From Goleter apudmare HA4340-LM2 (GTDB taxonomy: Bacteria; Cyanobacteriota; Cyanobacteriia; Cyanobacteriales; Nostocaceae), in contig JAHHHF010000091.1 in the NCBI GenBank assembly GCA_019359495.1, forward strand, positions 64,001 through 106,579: DNA of 42,579 bases, written 5' to 3'. Below are positions 6,987 to 15,802 of the stretch, one piece after another (position 1 is the stretch's first letter; each line of letters opens with the position of its first letter). The translations under genes and the position numbers were made by a program. A model generated the notes under the pieces. It saw only the letters and a list, made by a program, of their open reading frames with translations. It was not told the DNA's origin and searched no databases.

Positions 6987-9641
6987 TCAAATACCCAGTA
7001 GTTCATCTAGCTGTAAGGTTGGCAAGTCTGGAGGAATTACTTGCCGCACTATGGTGACTTTGTGGCTTTCTTGTTGGGTAACTAAATTTAGAGCGATCGC
7101 TTCTAAGCGAATTTCCATACAACCAAAGGGAATGGTTAATTGCGTAATCACTTCCAAACCTCCCATAGGAGTCGGTAGTAAGTTTTTCAGCAAATGTGGC
7201 CCATCCAGTAACCAGCGAGTTTGATAATCCTCAACCCATAACTTGATCGCAACTTGAGGACTTAACTCTGGTAGTTCTAAACGAATTGTCACAGATTTAC
7301 CTGCAATCAACTCGCCTTCTGGCACATGCAGTTGGGGAATGGGTAAGGGTTCATTAATTACCCCACTTTTTACTACAAGCGGAGATTCATTTGCGTCTGG
7401 TTGTTCCGGCTGCTCTAATGTATTTTCATCGGTCACATTAGCTTCAGGTTCAATATCTATATCATCTACCACAATTTCTTGAGACAACCAAGCTGGCTGT
7501 GGCTTCGGACGATGGGGAGGCGGTAGAGGGGGTACTGGACGGCGTAATCCAGAGACTGCTTTGACGCTATGATCTGGCGACAAATCTGCCAGTATTGCTG
7601 CCTCCTCTGGTTTGATCATCACCGTATTTTCCGGTGGTTGTATGTTTTCTAGTTTCACTGCCTCCTCATCTCTCGATATTGCAGGTTCAATATCTAGTAA
7701 GGGCAGGTCGAGATTAAATGTTGGCAGTTCAGGAGCGGGAGGCAGAGGCACCTGATTTCGAGATATGGTCTGGCGGGGTGGAAGGTAGGTATCATCGTCC
7801 TGGTCTGGCACATGGATTGGCTCAGGTAAGATGTACCCCTGGCTTTGTAACCATTTCCTAATCAAGGGGGATGAGTTGGGATTGCCCTCAATGACTAATT
7901 CTGAATTAAAGCGAATACCTGCTTCTGTGATCGACTGCGGTGGTACAGCTAATTCTGCTACCGACTCATCGAGAGGTTGTATATCACCTGCTACTAATTG
8001 GGGTGTATTGTCATCAATACTTTCATCAGTACTGTTAGTGATATCCATCGCTTCAGATTCGGTAAAAGTCTGAATTGCTAGTGCTTCTGGCACATTGCTA
8101 CTTACTTCTTCTTGACCATCAGGCGAAGCTGGTAGCCGTTTCAAGTAGGGAAAAGCTTTACTGATAGTTGGCACTGGACGATTTCTAATCACCAACTGCT
8201 CTAGGTTGATGGGAGTAATGGAATCTTCCTTGTCTAAGATATCTTCTGGTTTTGGATCTGCTGTGATCACGCCAGCCGCGATCGCTCTAGTCACCCCTTC
8301 TCTTTCCCAGACAAGATCACTAATAGCGATCACGTGAGTTGGCATTGGTGGTAAATTCGGTAATTGCAGCCCACGGGTAGATGCTGATTTCTTTGGCATT
8401 CGTGAGTCAGCACCTGGTGGTAGAGATGTACTTGTCGAGGAACTAAGTACTAAGGATTGGTCTTTTTTGGTGCTTTTGACCAAATTTACCAGTGACAAAT
8501 CGAGTTTCACAGATGATTCTGGTTCTCTATTCACAGGTGGAGTTATCGCTAAACTCTGATCATCTGATCTGGCTGTACTAGATGCTAATGCGGCTGAGAT
8601 GGCTAGTAATTCCGTCACATCTGCGGTAATGGTAAAAGACTGGTTAGCTAACAGTATGACTTCACCCAGATCAGTGAATGCCCCATATAAACCAATATCC
8701 GCCAAAATTAGCTTGGATTCATACTCAGCAGGAATGTCAATCGCGTATCTGATCGTGAAGGGTAGCACCTCATCGGGTAAAGGTTGGCGTATCCGGGTTA
8801 AGATTTCTGCTCCTTGGGGCGATCGCAGTTCAACTCCTAGTTCCAGTGCATAGAGATGTTGTGGTTCAGCTTCCAGATTTGCTTTTTCTGTTAACTCCAC
8901 TCGCCCGTTGATAGTGAGACTTTCTCCCCAACGAGCCACATAAGTTCCTTGATCTAGGGTAAGCAACAACGGTGGTGATGTTGGTGTTGCTGACTCATTC
9001 TCAAGGCTTCCATTCACTAATAGCGATTCCGAAGTCGGTAAAGCTAACTCTATTAAGTTGTGTAAAATTTGTTCTGCCGTTTCACCTTTGAACCAAACCG
9101 GGCTGACAGGCTGATCAATAACTAAATCTTCTGCGGTTTCTTTGGGCAAATCAGTTGTTGATGCCCGTTCTGCGATGATATTGATCGTCTGTGCTGCCGG
9201 AATGGCCAATTGTACTGGGGCAGTGGTATCTAAATAATCGGGTGACTCTGCATTTTCCCCCTCATCCAGTCTGCTGATGTTTCCATTTACTGATTGAGGC
9301 AAGACTTGTAAATGAACACTGTACCGCCAGGATGTACCGAGAATATCCGACATCAAGTCACCAGAGCATTGCAGTTCCCAAACTCCTGGCTTCAAGTAGG
9401 TAAAGGGTACTACCGCCATTAAACCTTCAGCGTTAGTACGACGCGATCGCTTTTGGACTCGCCGTTTTGGTGGTACTTCCTGGGTTGAAGAATGAGTTAC
9501 CCGTACTTCCACATCCGTATTCGGACGGTTAGAACGTGCTAAAACCCTATACCGACCTTCCAGGATTTCTATGTTTGGAGATTCTAAGGGATGCCAAGAG
9601 CGATCGCCCTGTCTCTGTATGAGAAATTGCCAGTGTTCCAT
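6987..9641 (-). CDS. Large proline-rich beta protein, last gene of the motor/tubulin cassette, function unknown
   Basis: I do not recognise a named family for this 884-aa protein. The first 115 residues look like a beta-rich sandwich (HWQFLIQRQGDRSW, FTYLKPGVWELQCSG). A second beta region at about 230-350 has Ig-like strands (LTLDQGTYVARWGESLTING). Residues about 360-770 are low-complexity, acidic and Pro-rich, with runs such as RRPVPPLPPPHRPKPQP. The last 115 residues form another Ig-like beta domain (GKSVTIRLELPELSPQVAIKLWV). There is no signal peptide or membrane helix, so it is probably cytoplasmic. It follows the MotB-like gene by 121 bp on the same strand, which suggests but does not prove a shared role. 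HIP1 sites are frequent in it, as in old resident genes. Confidence 0.7.
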   Translation of the reverse strand: MEHWQFLIQRQGDRSWHPLESPNIEILEGRYRVLARSNRPNTDVEVRVTHSSTQEVPPKRRVQKRSRRTNAEGLMAVVPFTYLKPGVWELQCSGDLMSDILGTSWRYSVHLQVLPQSVNGNISRLDEGENAESPDYLDTTAPVQLAIPAAQTINIIAERASTTDLPKETAEDLVIDQPVSPVWFKGETAEQILHNLIELALPTSESLLVNGSLENESATPTSPPLLLTLDQGTYVARWGESLTINGRVELTEKANLEAEPQHLYALELGVELRSPQGAEILTRIRQPLPDEVLPFTIRYAIDIPAEYESKLILADIGLYGAFTDLGEVILLANQSFTITADVTELLAISAALASSTARSDDQSLAITPPVNREPESSVKLDLSLVNLVKSTKKDQSLVLSSSTSTSLPPGADSRMPKKSASTRGLQLPNLPPMPTHVIAISDLVWEREGVTRAIAAGVITADPKPEDILDKEDSITPINLEQLVIRNRPVPTISKAFPYLKRLPASPDGQEEVSSNVPEALAIQTFTESEAMDITNSTDESIDDNTPQLVAGDIQPLDESVAELAVPPQSITEAGIRFNSELVIEGNPNSSPLIRKWLQSQGYILPEPIHVPDQDDDTYLPPRQTISRNQVPLPPAPELPTFNLDLPLLDIEPAISRDEEAVKLENIQPPENTVMIKPEEAAILADLSPDHSVKAVSGLRRPVPPLPPPHRPKPQPAWLSQEIVVDDIDIEPEANVTDENTLEQPEQPDANESPLVVKSGVINEPLPIPQLHVPEGELIAGKSVTIRLELPELSPQVAIKLWVEDYQTRWLLDGPHLLKNLLPTPMGGLEVITQLTIPFGCMEIRLEAIALNLVTQQESHKVTIVRQVIPPDLPTLQLDELLGI

Positions 9642-9762
9642 TGTGAGTGATGCCCAGACCGAAGAGCAGGTGAGTAATATTTTGCATTACTTGCTTGCAA
9701 GTTTACCTCAGCAATTTGGAATTTCATCACCCAATGTCATGTTTTGATTAAGACATTGCTTT

Positions 9763-10530
9763 TTACCTGACTTCCCGTACTTCACCCAAGCGCGTAAACC
9801 GAATTTCAATCCGTCGCCTTGTCACATCATCTTGGCGGGCCAGAGGTGCAAATTCGCCATTGGGTAAAATCAACTGCGCCGCCGAATAAGCCCGAAACTT
9901 CAATCCTTGCAGTCTTTGCGCTTTACTTTGGATATCACGTAGCACTTTGACGACTGCTAAAGCACGCATCAAACCCAAATCAGCGTTAGAACCTGCTTTG
10001 AGATTTCCTAATGGGAGTTCACCACTCACTACTTGCTCTAAATTCAGGTCTAAGCTACTCCTAGCACCAGTATTCGGTTGACCATCGGTGTGTCCAATGA
10101 TTTCCACCACATTGATATTGTATTGTTTAGTTCTCGTTTCAATTTCCGGTACAATTTGTTGCAAAATATATTGGGACATTTGCTGTGGAATCTCCGCACT
10201 ACCAGAAGCAAATCGATATGCACCTTCATCTTTAATCACAATAATTGGTGGTGCATCAGTTAATGTTTTTTGGGATTTTAGTTGTTTATTTAAAATTACA
10301 ATTCGCTTTTCTAGTTCACTCACTTTGCGTGTCAAATCCACCTTGTTTTTTTCATTCTTATCCAAATTCTGCAATACCTGCTGAAATTCTTGTTTTGATA
10401 TAGCTGCGATTAAAATAGCTATTAACAAAAACAAGATAAGAATCATGAAGGCGTTTGACATTAAATCTGTAAAAGCCGACCAAATATTCAAATCTTCCGG
10501 TGATGCCGAATATCTTGAGCGACGAGGCAT
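9763..10530 (-). CDS. MotB/OmpA-like (ZorB-like) stator protein
   Basis: This 255-aa protein has the layout of MotB and of ZorB from Zorya defence. A short cytoplasmic N-terminus is followed by one membrane helix (residues about 18-44) that carries D22 in WSAFTDLMSNAF, the position of the ion-binding Asp of MotB, ExbD and ZorB. A coiled linker (about 47-88) and an OmpA-type peptidoglycan-binding domain (about 92-250) follow. The latter shows the RFASGSAEI entry, the IIGHTDGQPN loop and a later Arg in GLMRALAVVKVL. The gene follows the MotA-like gene by 118 bp. Together they should form an ion-driven 5:2-type motor anchored in the cell wall. No flagellar or Tol genes are nearby, so a Zorya-like or novel motor is more likely than motility or TolQR. 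The exact family remains open. Confidence 0.85.
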   Translation of the reverse strand: MPRRSRYSASPEDLNIWSAFTDLMSNAFMILILFLLIAILIAAISKQEFQQVLQNLDKNEKNKVDLTRKVSELEKRIVILNKQLKSQKTLTDAPPIIVIKDEGAYRFASGSAEIPQQMSQYILQQIVPEIETRTKQYNINVVEIIGHTDGQPNTGARSSLDLNLEQVVSGELPLGNLKAGSNADLGLMRALAVVKVLRDIQSKAQRLQGLKFRAYSAAQLILPNGEFAPLARQDDVTRRRIEIRFTRLGEVREVR

Positions 10531-10609
10531 AATTGCAATTTTTAATAAATTTAAATTATAGATACAAAGCCTTTGCTATCCTACTCAGGTAATGATTACA
10601 TCTCTAATA

Positions 10610-10640
10610 AAAAACTCCGCGACACTCTGCGTTAAAAAAT
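10610..10640. repeat. Dispersed repeat in the MotA/MotB spacer
   Basis: CTCCGCGACACTCTGCGTTA is followed by an A run. A close, longer copy lies at about 12379-12427 in the spacer before the MotA-like gene. Such CTCTGCGTTA elements are commonly seen between genes in Nostocales. Confidence 0.6.
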
Positions 10641-10648
10641 ATACTCAC

Positions 10649-12310
10649 TTAACTCCCTAGCTTTTCTATCTGCTGTCTCAACATATAAATTTCATCTTTG
10701 ATATTATTAACATCTTGATTAAAATCCTGTACATTATTAATTAACATTTGCAACCCTTGCTTATTCGTTTCTGTTTGTTTAATAACTCCTTGCACAATCA
10801 AAGTGCCGACATTTTTGTATTCTGAATTTAACCTTTCACTATTATTCTGGATCAAGTCTATAAAATCAGATTTAGACATATCCAATTTCACACCTAATTG
10901 ATTAGCATATCCTTCTAGGTTATCAATAATCACGTTAACTTTTTGATTATTGGTAGCGATTTGTTGAGATAGGTTTAAAATTAAGCGATCGCCTAAAGCC
11001 TCAATCGCAGTATTTACCTGTGCTGTATAGCTTTTTTCCACCGTTATTAATTGTGATATTGCTAACTCTATCTGAGTTAAACTATCAGCCTTACTGGCAA
11101 TTCTCCCTTCTAAATTATTTAGCTGTTCAATTGCTTTAGCATAACTACCTGCACCTTGTTGGAGTTGTGGAATAATCTCACCCAAAGACCTTTGATTATT
11201 TTCATGCAATCCTAAAACTTGCACAGAAGTTTGATTCACATTTTTCACATCTATCGCTAAATTAGTCAATTCCTGAGTACAGCGCTGCATTTCCTGTAAC
11301 GCCACCTCAATTAACTGAGCAGATTTTGCTAAACTCAGAGTAGATTGGGCAAAGTTCTTTTGTGTAGTAGTCAAATTAGCGGTAGCGGCTGATAACTGCT
11401 GTGGAAACTGACTTTTTTCAAAAATTTCCGCCGATTCTTTAAAGATATACAATTTAGCATTCATCGCCTCAGTTGCATGTTCAAACTCATTAGCCGCCGC
11501 CGATATAGTACCAGCAGCTTGATAGAAACTTTCATAAACTTGCTTGGCTAAATTATTGGCTACCTTATTCCCATCAGCAATTTGTTTAGCCACATCCTTC
11601 ATAGATTGTTCCACTGCATCCCGCACCGTAGAACCAAAACTAGTCAAAAACAAATCCTGCTGGGATACCATCTTATTAACTATTTTATCGAGGCGAGTAT
11701 CACCTTGTACTTGGGGTTGATATATGTTATCCAGATAATCTTCCAGAGAACTAATTAATTGATGCTTGAGTAAAGTAGTATTTTTAAACCAATTAAAAAC
11801 TGTTAAACCTATACTAAATAGCAACCCTACTAAACTAGTAGTAAAAGCAATACTCATCCCTGATAACGGTTGATTTAACTCCGCAATTAAATCATTAATA
11901 TTACTAGTAATACTTTGATTAATTGTTTGACTCAACGCACCTAAATTCAACGTAATACCTACAAAAGTTCCTAGCAAACCAAAAGCTAAAAGCAAATTAG
12001 GAATAATCCGACACCAATAATCTATTTGTTCGTATGTAAATTTTCCCAACTTGGCTCGGTTATAAACTTGGTCAATTAACGCTACTGTATTGACTTGCTC
12101 CAAACTACCACTAGCCTTCCTAAACCTCTCTTCTAATTCTTCCAGTATTTTTGGCTTCTTCCCCACAGGTGAATCATCAATTACACGTCTGACCTTTTCT
12201 TCCAAATCTGCAAGTCGTTGATAAAGAGCCAACCGAAACAAACCAGTCACCACTGATAATACAATGACAAAGATAATAAAAAAAACTAAATAACCTGGTA
12301 TTGGCGGCAT
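10649..12310 (-). CDS. MotA/TolQ/ExbB-like (ZorA-like) motor protein with long coiled tail
   Basis: The 553-aa product resembles ZorA and other MotA/TolQ/ExbB channel proteins. Membrane helix 1 spans about 6-28. Helix 2 (about 103-126) carries the family signature GLLGTFVGITLNLGAL, and helix 3 (about 150-174) has the Thr/Ser-rich GMSIAFTTSLVGLLFSIG lining expected for the ion path. Residues about 180-553 are a long, mostly helical coiled region with many Gln, Asn and Leu (for example TLSLAKSAQLIEVALQEMQ). This recalls the cytoplasmic tail of ZorA and is far longer than in MotA or ExbB. It directly precedes the MotB-like gene and follows the tubulin-like gene by 215 bp. The inferred role is to convert ion flow into movement transmitted through the tail to a cytoplasmic partner, possibly the tubulin-like GTPase. 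Confidence 0.85.
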   Translation of the reverse strand: MPPIPGYLVFFIIFVIVLSVVTGLFRLALYQRLADLEEKVRRVIDDSPVGKKPKILEELEERFRKASGSLEQVNTVALIDQVYNRAKLGKFTYEQIDYWCRIIPNLLLAFGLLGTFVGITLNLGALSQTINQSITSNINDLIAELNQPLSGMSIAFTTSLVGLLFSIGLTVFNWFKNTTLLKHQLISSLEDYLDNIYQPQVQGDTRLDKIVNKMVSQQDLFLTSFGSTVRDAVEQSMKDVAKQIADGNKVANNLAKQVYESFYQAAGTISAAANEFEHATEAMNAKLYIFKESAEIFEKSQFPQQLSAATANLTTTQKNFAQSTLSLAKSAQLIEVALQEMQRCTQELTNLAIDVKNVNQTSVQVLGLHENNQRSLGEIIPQLQQGAGSYAKAIEQLNNLEGRIASKADSLTQIELAISQLITVEKSYTAQVNTAIEALGDRLILNLSQQIATNNQKVNVIIDNLEGYANQLGVKLDMSKSDFIDLIQNNSERLNSEYKNVGTLIVQGVIKQTETNKQGLQMLINNVQDFNQDVNNIKDEIYMLRQQIEKLGS

Positions 12311-12378
12311 AAATCCTCCATTTTAAGTGTTTACTAATCTGCTGAGTTACTAAGCACATCTTTAAAAAATTGTGTAAA

Positions 12379-12427
12379 CCTCCGCGTCACTTTGCGTTAC
12401 CTTGGCGCTACTCTGCGTTAAAAAAAA
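12379..12427. repeat. Dispersed repeat in the tubulin/MotA spacer
   Basis: It contains CCTCCGCGTCACTTTGCGTTA and then CTACTCTGCGTTAAAAAA, matching the copy at 10610-10640. It lies between the tubulin-like and MotA-like genes and may act as a transcript-processing site or be neutral. Confidence 0.6.
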
Positions 12428-12525
12428 TTACTTCTGTACCTCGCTTAAAAGGTTGGTATCAAAGACTATGTTCATATTCCATCTCAAGTTTCCCAAAATT
12501 TATTGAACTATACCAAACTAAAAAA

Positions 12526-15500
12526 CTATAGAGGATATTGAGAGAAAATTCTTTGTTTTTCCTGCTCATACTCTGCATCACTGATAATACCATCTCTCAA
12601 ATCTTGTTTGAGTAGCTCCAATTCTTGCCGTCGTTTTGCTTTATTATCAAGAGATTTTGCTGAGGAATCAATAACAATTTCACCAGTAATTACTGGCTGA
12701 TTTACTCTATTACTATTAGGTGCAAGACTAGAACCTTGAGCAGTTCTCAACTTCTCATTCATTTTTCTGCGAAAGCGATTAATAATTCCCTCTTTAGCTG
12801 TGGGATCTGTATTCGCAGAAGTTCCCACTACTGCTGCTTTATAAGGATAATTAGGACTATCTTCTGGTAATTTGTCTACTACTTGAACAAATTGTCGTAG
12901 TTTCGGTAAATATTCATCTTCCCAGAGATGAGGTTGTCTGGCGATTAAAGCGATTTTGTCTTCTAAAAGCTGTTGTAGAGCATCAGTCATCTCCTTGTGA
13001 TTAGCCAGTTCTTCTAAAGCTTGGTTCCACTCCGGACTTAAAGAAGCAGTGTTGTAACTATCGCGCAATTCATCATAATACTGAAATTCCAATTGCTTCG
13101 TTTTTTGGTTTTCCTTCAGCAGATCAAACGCTTGAGAAGGATAGAACATATCCTCCAATTTTTCCATAGCGATCGCATCTGGCGGTATAATATCAGGAAA
13201 CGCCATGTGATAATCGTTATGCAAAAAAGAAGTAGCAGAATTTTGCTCCCGCAGATAGGGAATTCTCATCCTCTCTACACTACTAATCAGTCTGAGGGGA
13301 AAAGCAGCATACTCATTCACAAATAAAATTTCGTCATCAGCTTGGGTTGCTTTTAAAATACTCGATTCCACCCCCAACTCTTGCGCCAACAAAGTTTTAA
13401 ATTGTCGCACCTCTAACTCATCTGTATCCTTAAAACCAATTAACTCACTACTTTTAGCTGCATCTTCCCGGAAATAAGGATCACTCAAATTCAGACGTAA
13501 TAAAGGTTTAGCCTCCTGCATAATTTGCGCTAACCGATTAGAACGCGCCGCTAAAGGATACTTTTGCATAAACCGCTTAATCACAGAGTTGACAATATTG
13601 ACAACCCGTGAAGCAAATAAGCTATCAACCTTGATATCAATTTCCTTTTGCAATTGGTCGAGAGTAGTTTTTTCTTTATCTATGAAATTAGCTAAAGATT
13701 GACCCCTACCTCTAGGTTCCGTAATTTCCGCACTGACTAATACTAACTGTCCGCGAAAATCATCTTCTGGCAACATTGTTTGATGACATCGGTCAATATC
13801 TTCAATATCAAATATTGCCTCCCCACTCATTTCATCAAAATTCAACTGTCTTAATTCCGTGTCTTGTTTTTCGTAGACAGTTTGTAAATCTTCCACTAAT
13901 CGACTAAAAGCTGTGACTTGAGTTGCTCTTTCTTGAATATGCTTTTGTAATTCTGTGACAATTTTTAGCGCTTCTTGGTGGACTGTTAAATCAAAATTAT
14001 GCTGAATAATTGCACAAACTTCTTGCACTACTCTTTTAGCTTCTGCTTGTACTTGGTTATTCTTATTATTCAAAAAAGGAATCCCGGCTTTTTGTTCAAT
14101 ATCTGCAATTGCTTGCTCCGTATCCCGCCATTTTTTATCGATGTCTTCTAGACGCTTCATACCAGAAAAGTTCGTAATAGCGTCTTGTAAATTACTTTGA
14201 TAAGTATACAGTTCATACTGTAAAGCATCTAGCCAATCACGGCTATTTTTAATCGAGAAATTCTGCTCACTCGGTGTCAACAACTGACTAAGATAATCAT
14301 CAATATTAGTCTTGAATTCTTGGGTAATATGAGGACGAACCTGTATGATGCGCGTCAACCACACACCTCTAGTACTTTCCGTTTCACCCGGTTGCAGTTT
14401 GCGAAATTGCTCCCGAAACTCTCTTGGTATCTGTTGACAAATACTCTGGCGGTCATCCCTATTTTGGCATTCTGTAATCAACCGCTCTAGTTTATTTCTC
14501 CAGGCATTGATAGTACTACTAAAATTCCGATTAGCATCCTCTACAGACTCTGCCAATTTTCTAGTTAAACCATCTTTCTGTGCTAGGTCATTATGCCAAC
14601 GAGACTGGATGAGGAATTGTTCCAATAACTTTGCAGGATCTGGACTTTGACCTTTGCCATTTAACCAAAACTTAGCTAATGCCAAATTTACCCTAATTAA
14701 AGCTATTTGCACAATCGTATCACGGGGGAAATAAATGGCTGCTAACCCAAATGTTAAATAGCTTTGTTCATTAGGACGTGGATGTTGATCCCACTGAAAC
14801 ATGTGTTGAGCAAAATTATCTCTTGGTCCTTTAATTGCTGGTGCTAATTCACTAGAAAAATCCAAAGCAATTTTATGAGCAATTACATTACATAACTTAC
14901 CCTGTGCTTGAATTTCATATTCACCTCCTGTTTGACCAGACACCAAATATGTATAATCAAACGGTGGTCTTTTTTCCTGGACAATTACTAAATTTTGAAT
15001 ATCATAGCAGGCTTCAAATTTTGTCCCACGAGCGCTGTAGTAATTTAGCTCCTTGAGCGCAGCGTATGTGTTAGCACTCATACTAGGAGTATTACCGTAT
15101 AACTCCGGACTAATCACTAAATAGCTGACAAGCTGGGTGTTTTGATCTGCATAAACATGTCTGAGGCTATAAGCAATATCCAAAAACATCCCGCTTCCTG
15201 TACCACCACACAGAGAACCAATTACAAAAATACTCAAACCAGGATCAACCCTTAAACCCCTCCTCAGCAATAGAGAGTCATGTCCTCTAGTGCGTCTTTC
15301 TGCGGTTTCAATTGCTGTAGTTATCTTGTGATAATTGTGAAAAAAAGCTAGTCTGCCTACAGGTCTAATACCTTTTGCACCTTCTTCTACAGCTTTAATA
15401 TTCCGCAATAATTGCAGAGGAAACCATCTAGCAATATGGTCGAAGGGTCCATAATTAGTATATTCAGAACGTCGTTCCAATCCTTCGACAAACATATTAA

Positions 15501-15786
15501 CTTCCTTGACGGACATCGTAGCGCTGACTTTTTCAGCTTCTCGAAAACTGAGGTCAACACCATGATAGGTACTTCCTGTACGAATACCAGTCACTTGAGT
15601 TGCGGATTTATCTGTATCAATATGAACAAAACTGATAATTGGCAGGTTACTTAAATCTCCATAGCGGTCAACAATTAGCCGCCGAATTCGCATCAAAACA
15701 TCTCTTCCAGTACCACCTAAACCAATACAAATTGTGCGATTAATTCCTCTATATTGCAGATCACTTAAATTTGGCTGATTGATCAT
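12526..15786 (-). CDS. Large tubulin-like GTPase (Tubulin_2 type) with SHOCT-like tail
   Basis: The 1086-aa protein has the nucleotide-binding marks of the bacterial tubulin-like family (Pfam Tubulin_2 type). These are RTICIGLGGTGRDVLMRIRR at 17-36, a FVHIDTD strand near 53-59, and the tubulin signature loop CGGTGSGMFLDIAY at 193-206, equivalent to GGGTGSG of FtsZ and tubulin. The block GIRPVGRLAFFHNY at 139-152 also fits. Residues about 400-800 are long, charged and helical (stalk-like), unlike FtsZ. The last 35 residues (RQELELLKQDLRDGIISDAE and onward) match the SHOCT-domain pattern, often found at the ends of oligomerising proteins. The gene starts 16 bp after the VWA gene and is followed by the MotA/MotB-like pair. 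The protein is probably a GTP-dependent filament or ring former. It is distinct from FtsZ, encoded at 32.0 kb. Confidence 0.85.
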   Translation of the reverse strand: MINQPNLSDLQYRGINRTICIGLGGTGRDVLMRIRRLIVDRYGDLSNLPIISFVHIDTDKSATQVTGIRTGSTYHGVDLSFREAEKVSATMSVKEVNMFVEGLERRSEYTNYGPFDHIARWFPLQLLRNIKAVEEGAKGIRPVGRLAFFHNYHKITTAIETAERRTRGHDSLLLRRGLRVDPGLSIFVIGSLCGGTGSGMFLDIAYSLRHVYADQNTQLVSYLVISPELYGNTPSMSANTYAALKELNYYSARGTKFEACYDIQNLVIVQEKRPPFDYTYLVSGQTGGEYEIQAQGKLCNVIAHKIALDFSSELAPAIKGPRDNFAQHMFQWDQHPRPNEQSYLTFGLAAIYFPRDTIVQIALIRVNLALAKFWLNGKGQSPDPAKLLEQFLIQSRWHNDLAQKDGLTRKLAESVEDANRNFSSTINAWRNKLERLITECQNRDDRQSICQQIPREFREQFRKLQPGETESTRGVWLTRIIQVRPHITQEFKTNIDDYLSQLLTPSEQNFSIKNSRDWLDALQYELYTYQSNLQDAITNFSGMKRLEDIDKKWRDTEQAIADIEQKAGIPFLNNKNNQVQAEAKRVVQEVCAIIQHNFDLTVHQEALKIVTELQKHIQERATQVTAFSRLVEDLQTVYEKQDTELRQLNFDEMSGEAIFDIEDIDRCHQTMLPEDDFRGQLVLVSAEITEPRGRGQSLANFIDKEKTTLDQLQKEIDIKVDSLFASRVVNIVNSVIKRFMQKYPLAARSNRLAQIMQEAKPLLRLNLSDPYFREDAAKSSELIGFKDTDELEVRQFKTLLAQELGVESSILKATQADDEILFVNEYAAFPLRLISSVERMRIPYLREQNSATSFLHNDYHMAFPDIIPPDAIAMEKLEDMFYPSQAFDLLKENQKTKQLEFQYYDELRDSYNTASLSPEWNQALEELANHKEMTDALQQLLEDKIALIARQPHLWEDEYLPKLRQFVQVVDKLPEDSPNYPYKAAVVGTSANTDPTAKEGIINRFRRKMNEKLRTAQGSSLAPNSNRVNQPVITGEIVIDSSAKSLDNKAKRRQELELLKQDLRDGIISDAEYEQEKQRIFSQYPL

Positions 15787-15802
15787 GATGCACCCATAAT
15801 TA

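Noticed and set aside
9763-12310. Reading the MotA/MotB-like pair as a flagellar stator or TolQR
   Set aside because: No flagella are expected in cyanobacteria, no tol genes are nearby, and the long coiled tail on the MotA-like protein does not fit TolQ or ExbB.
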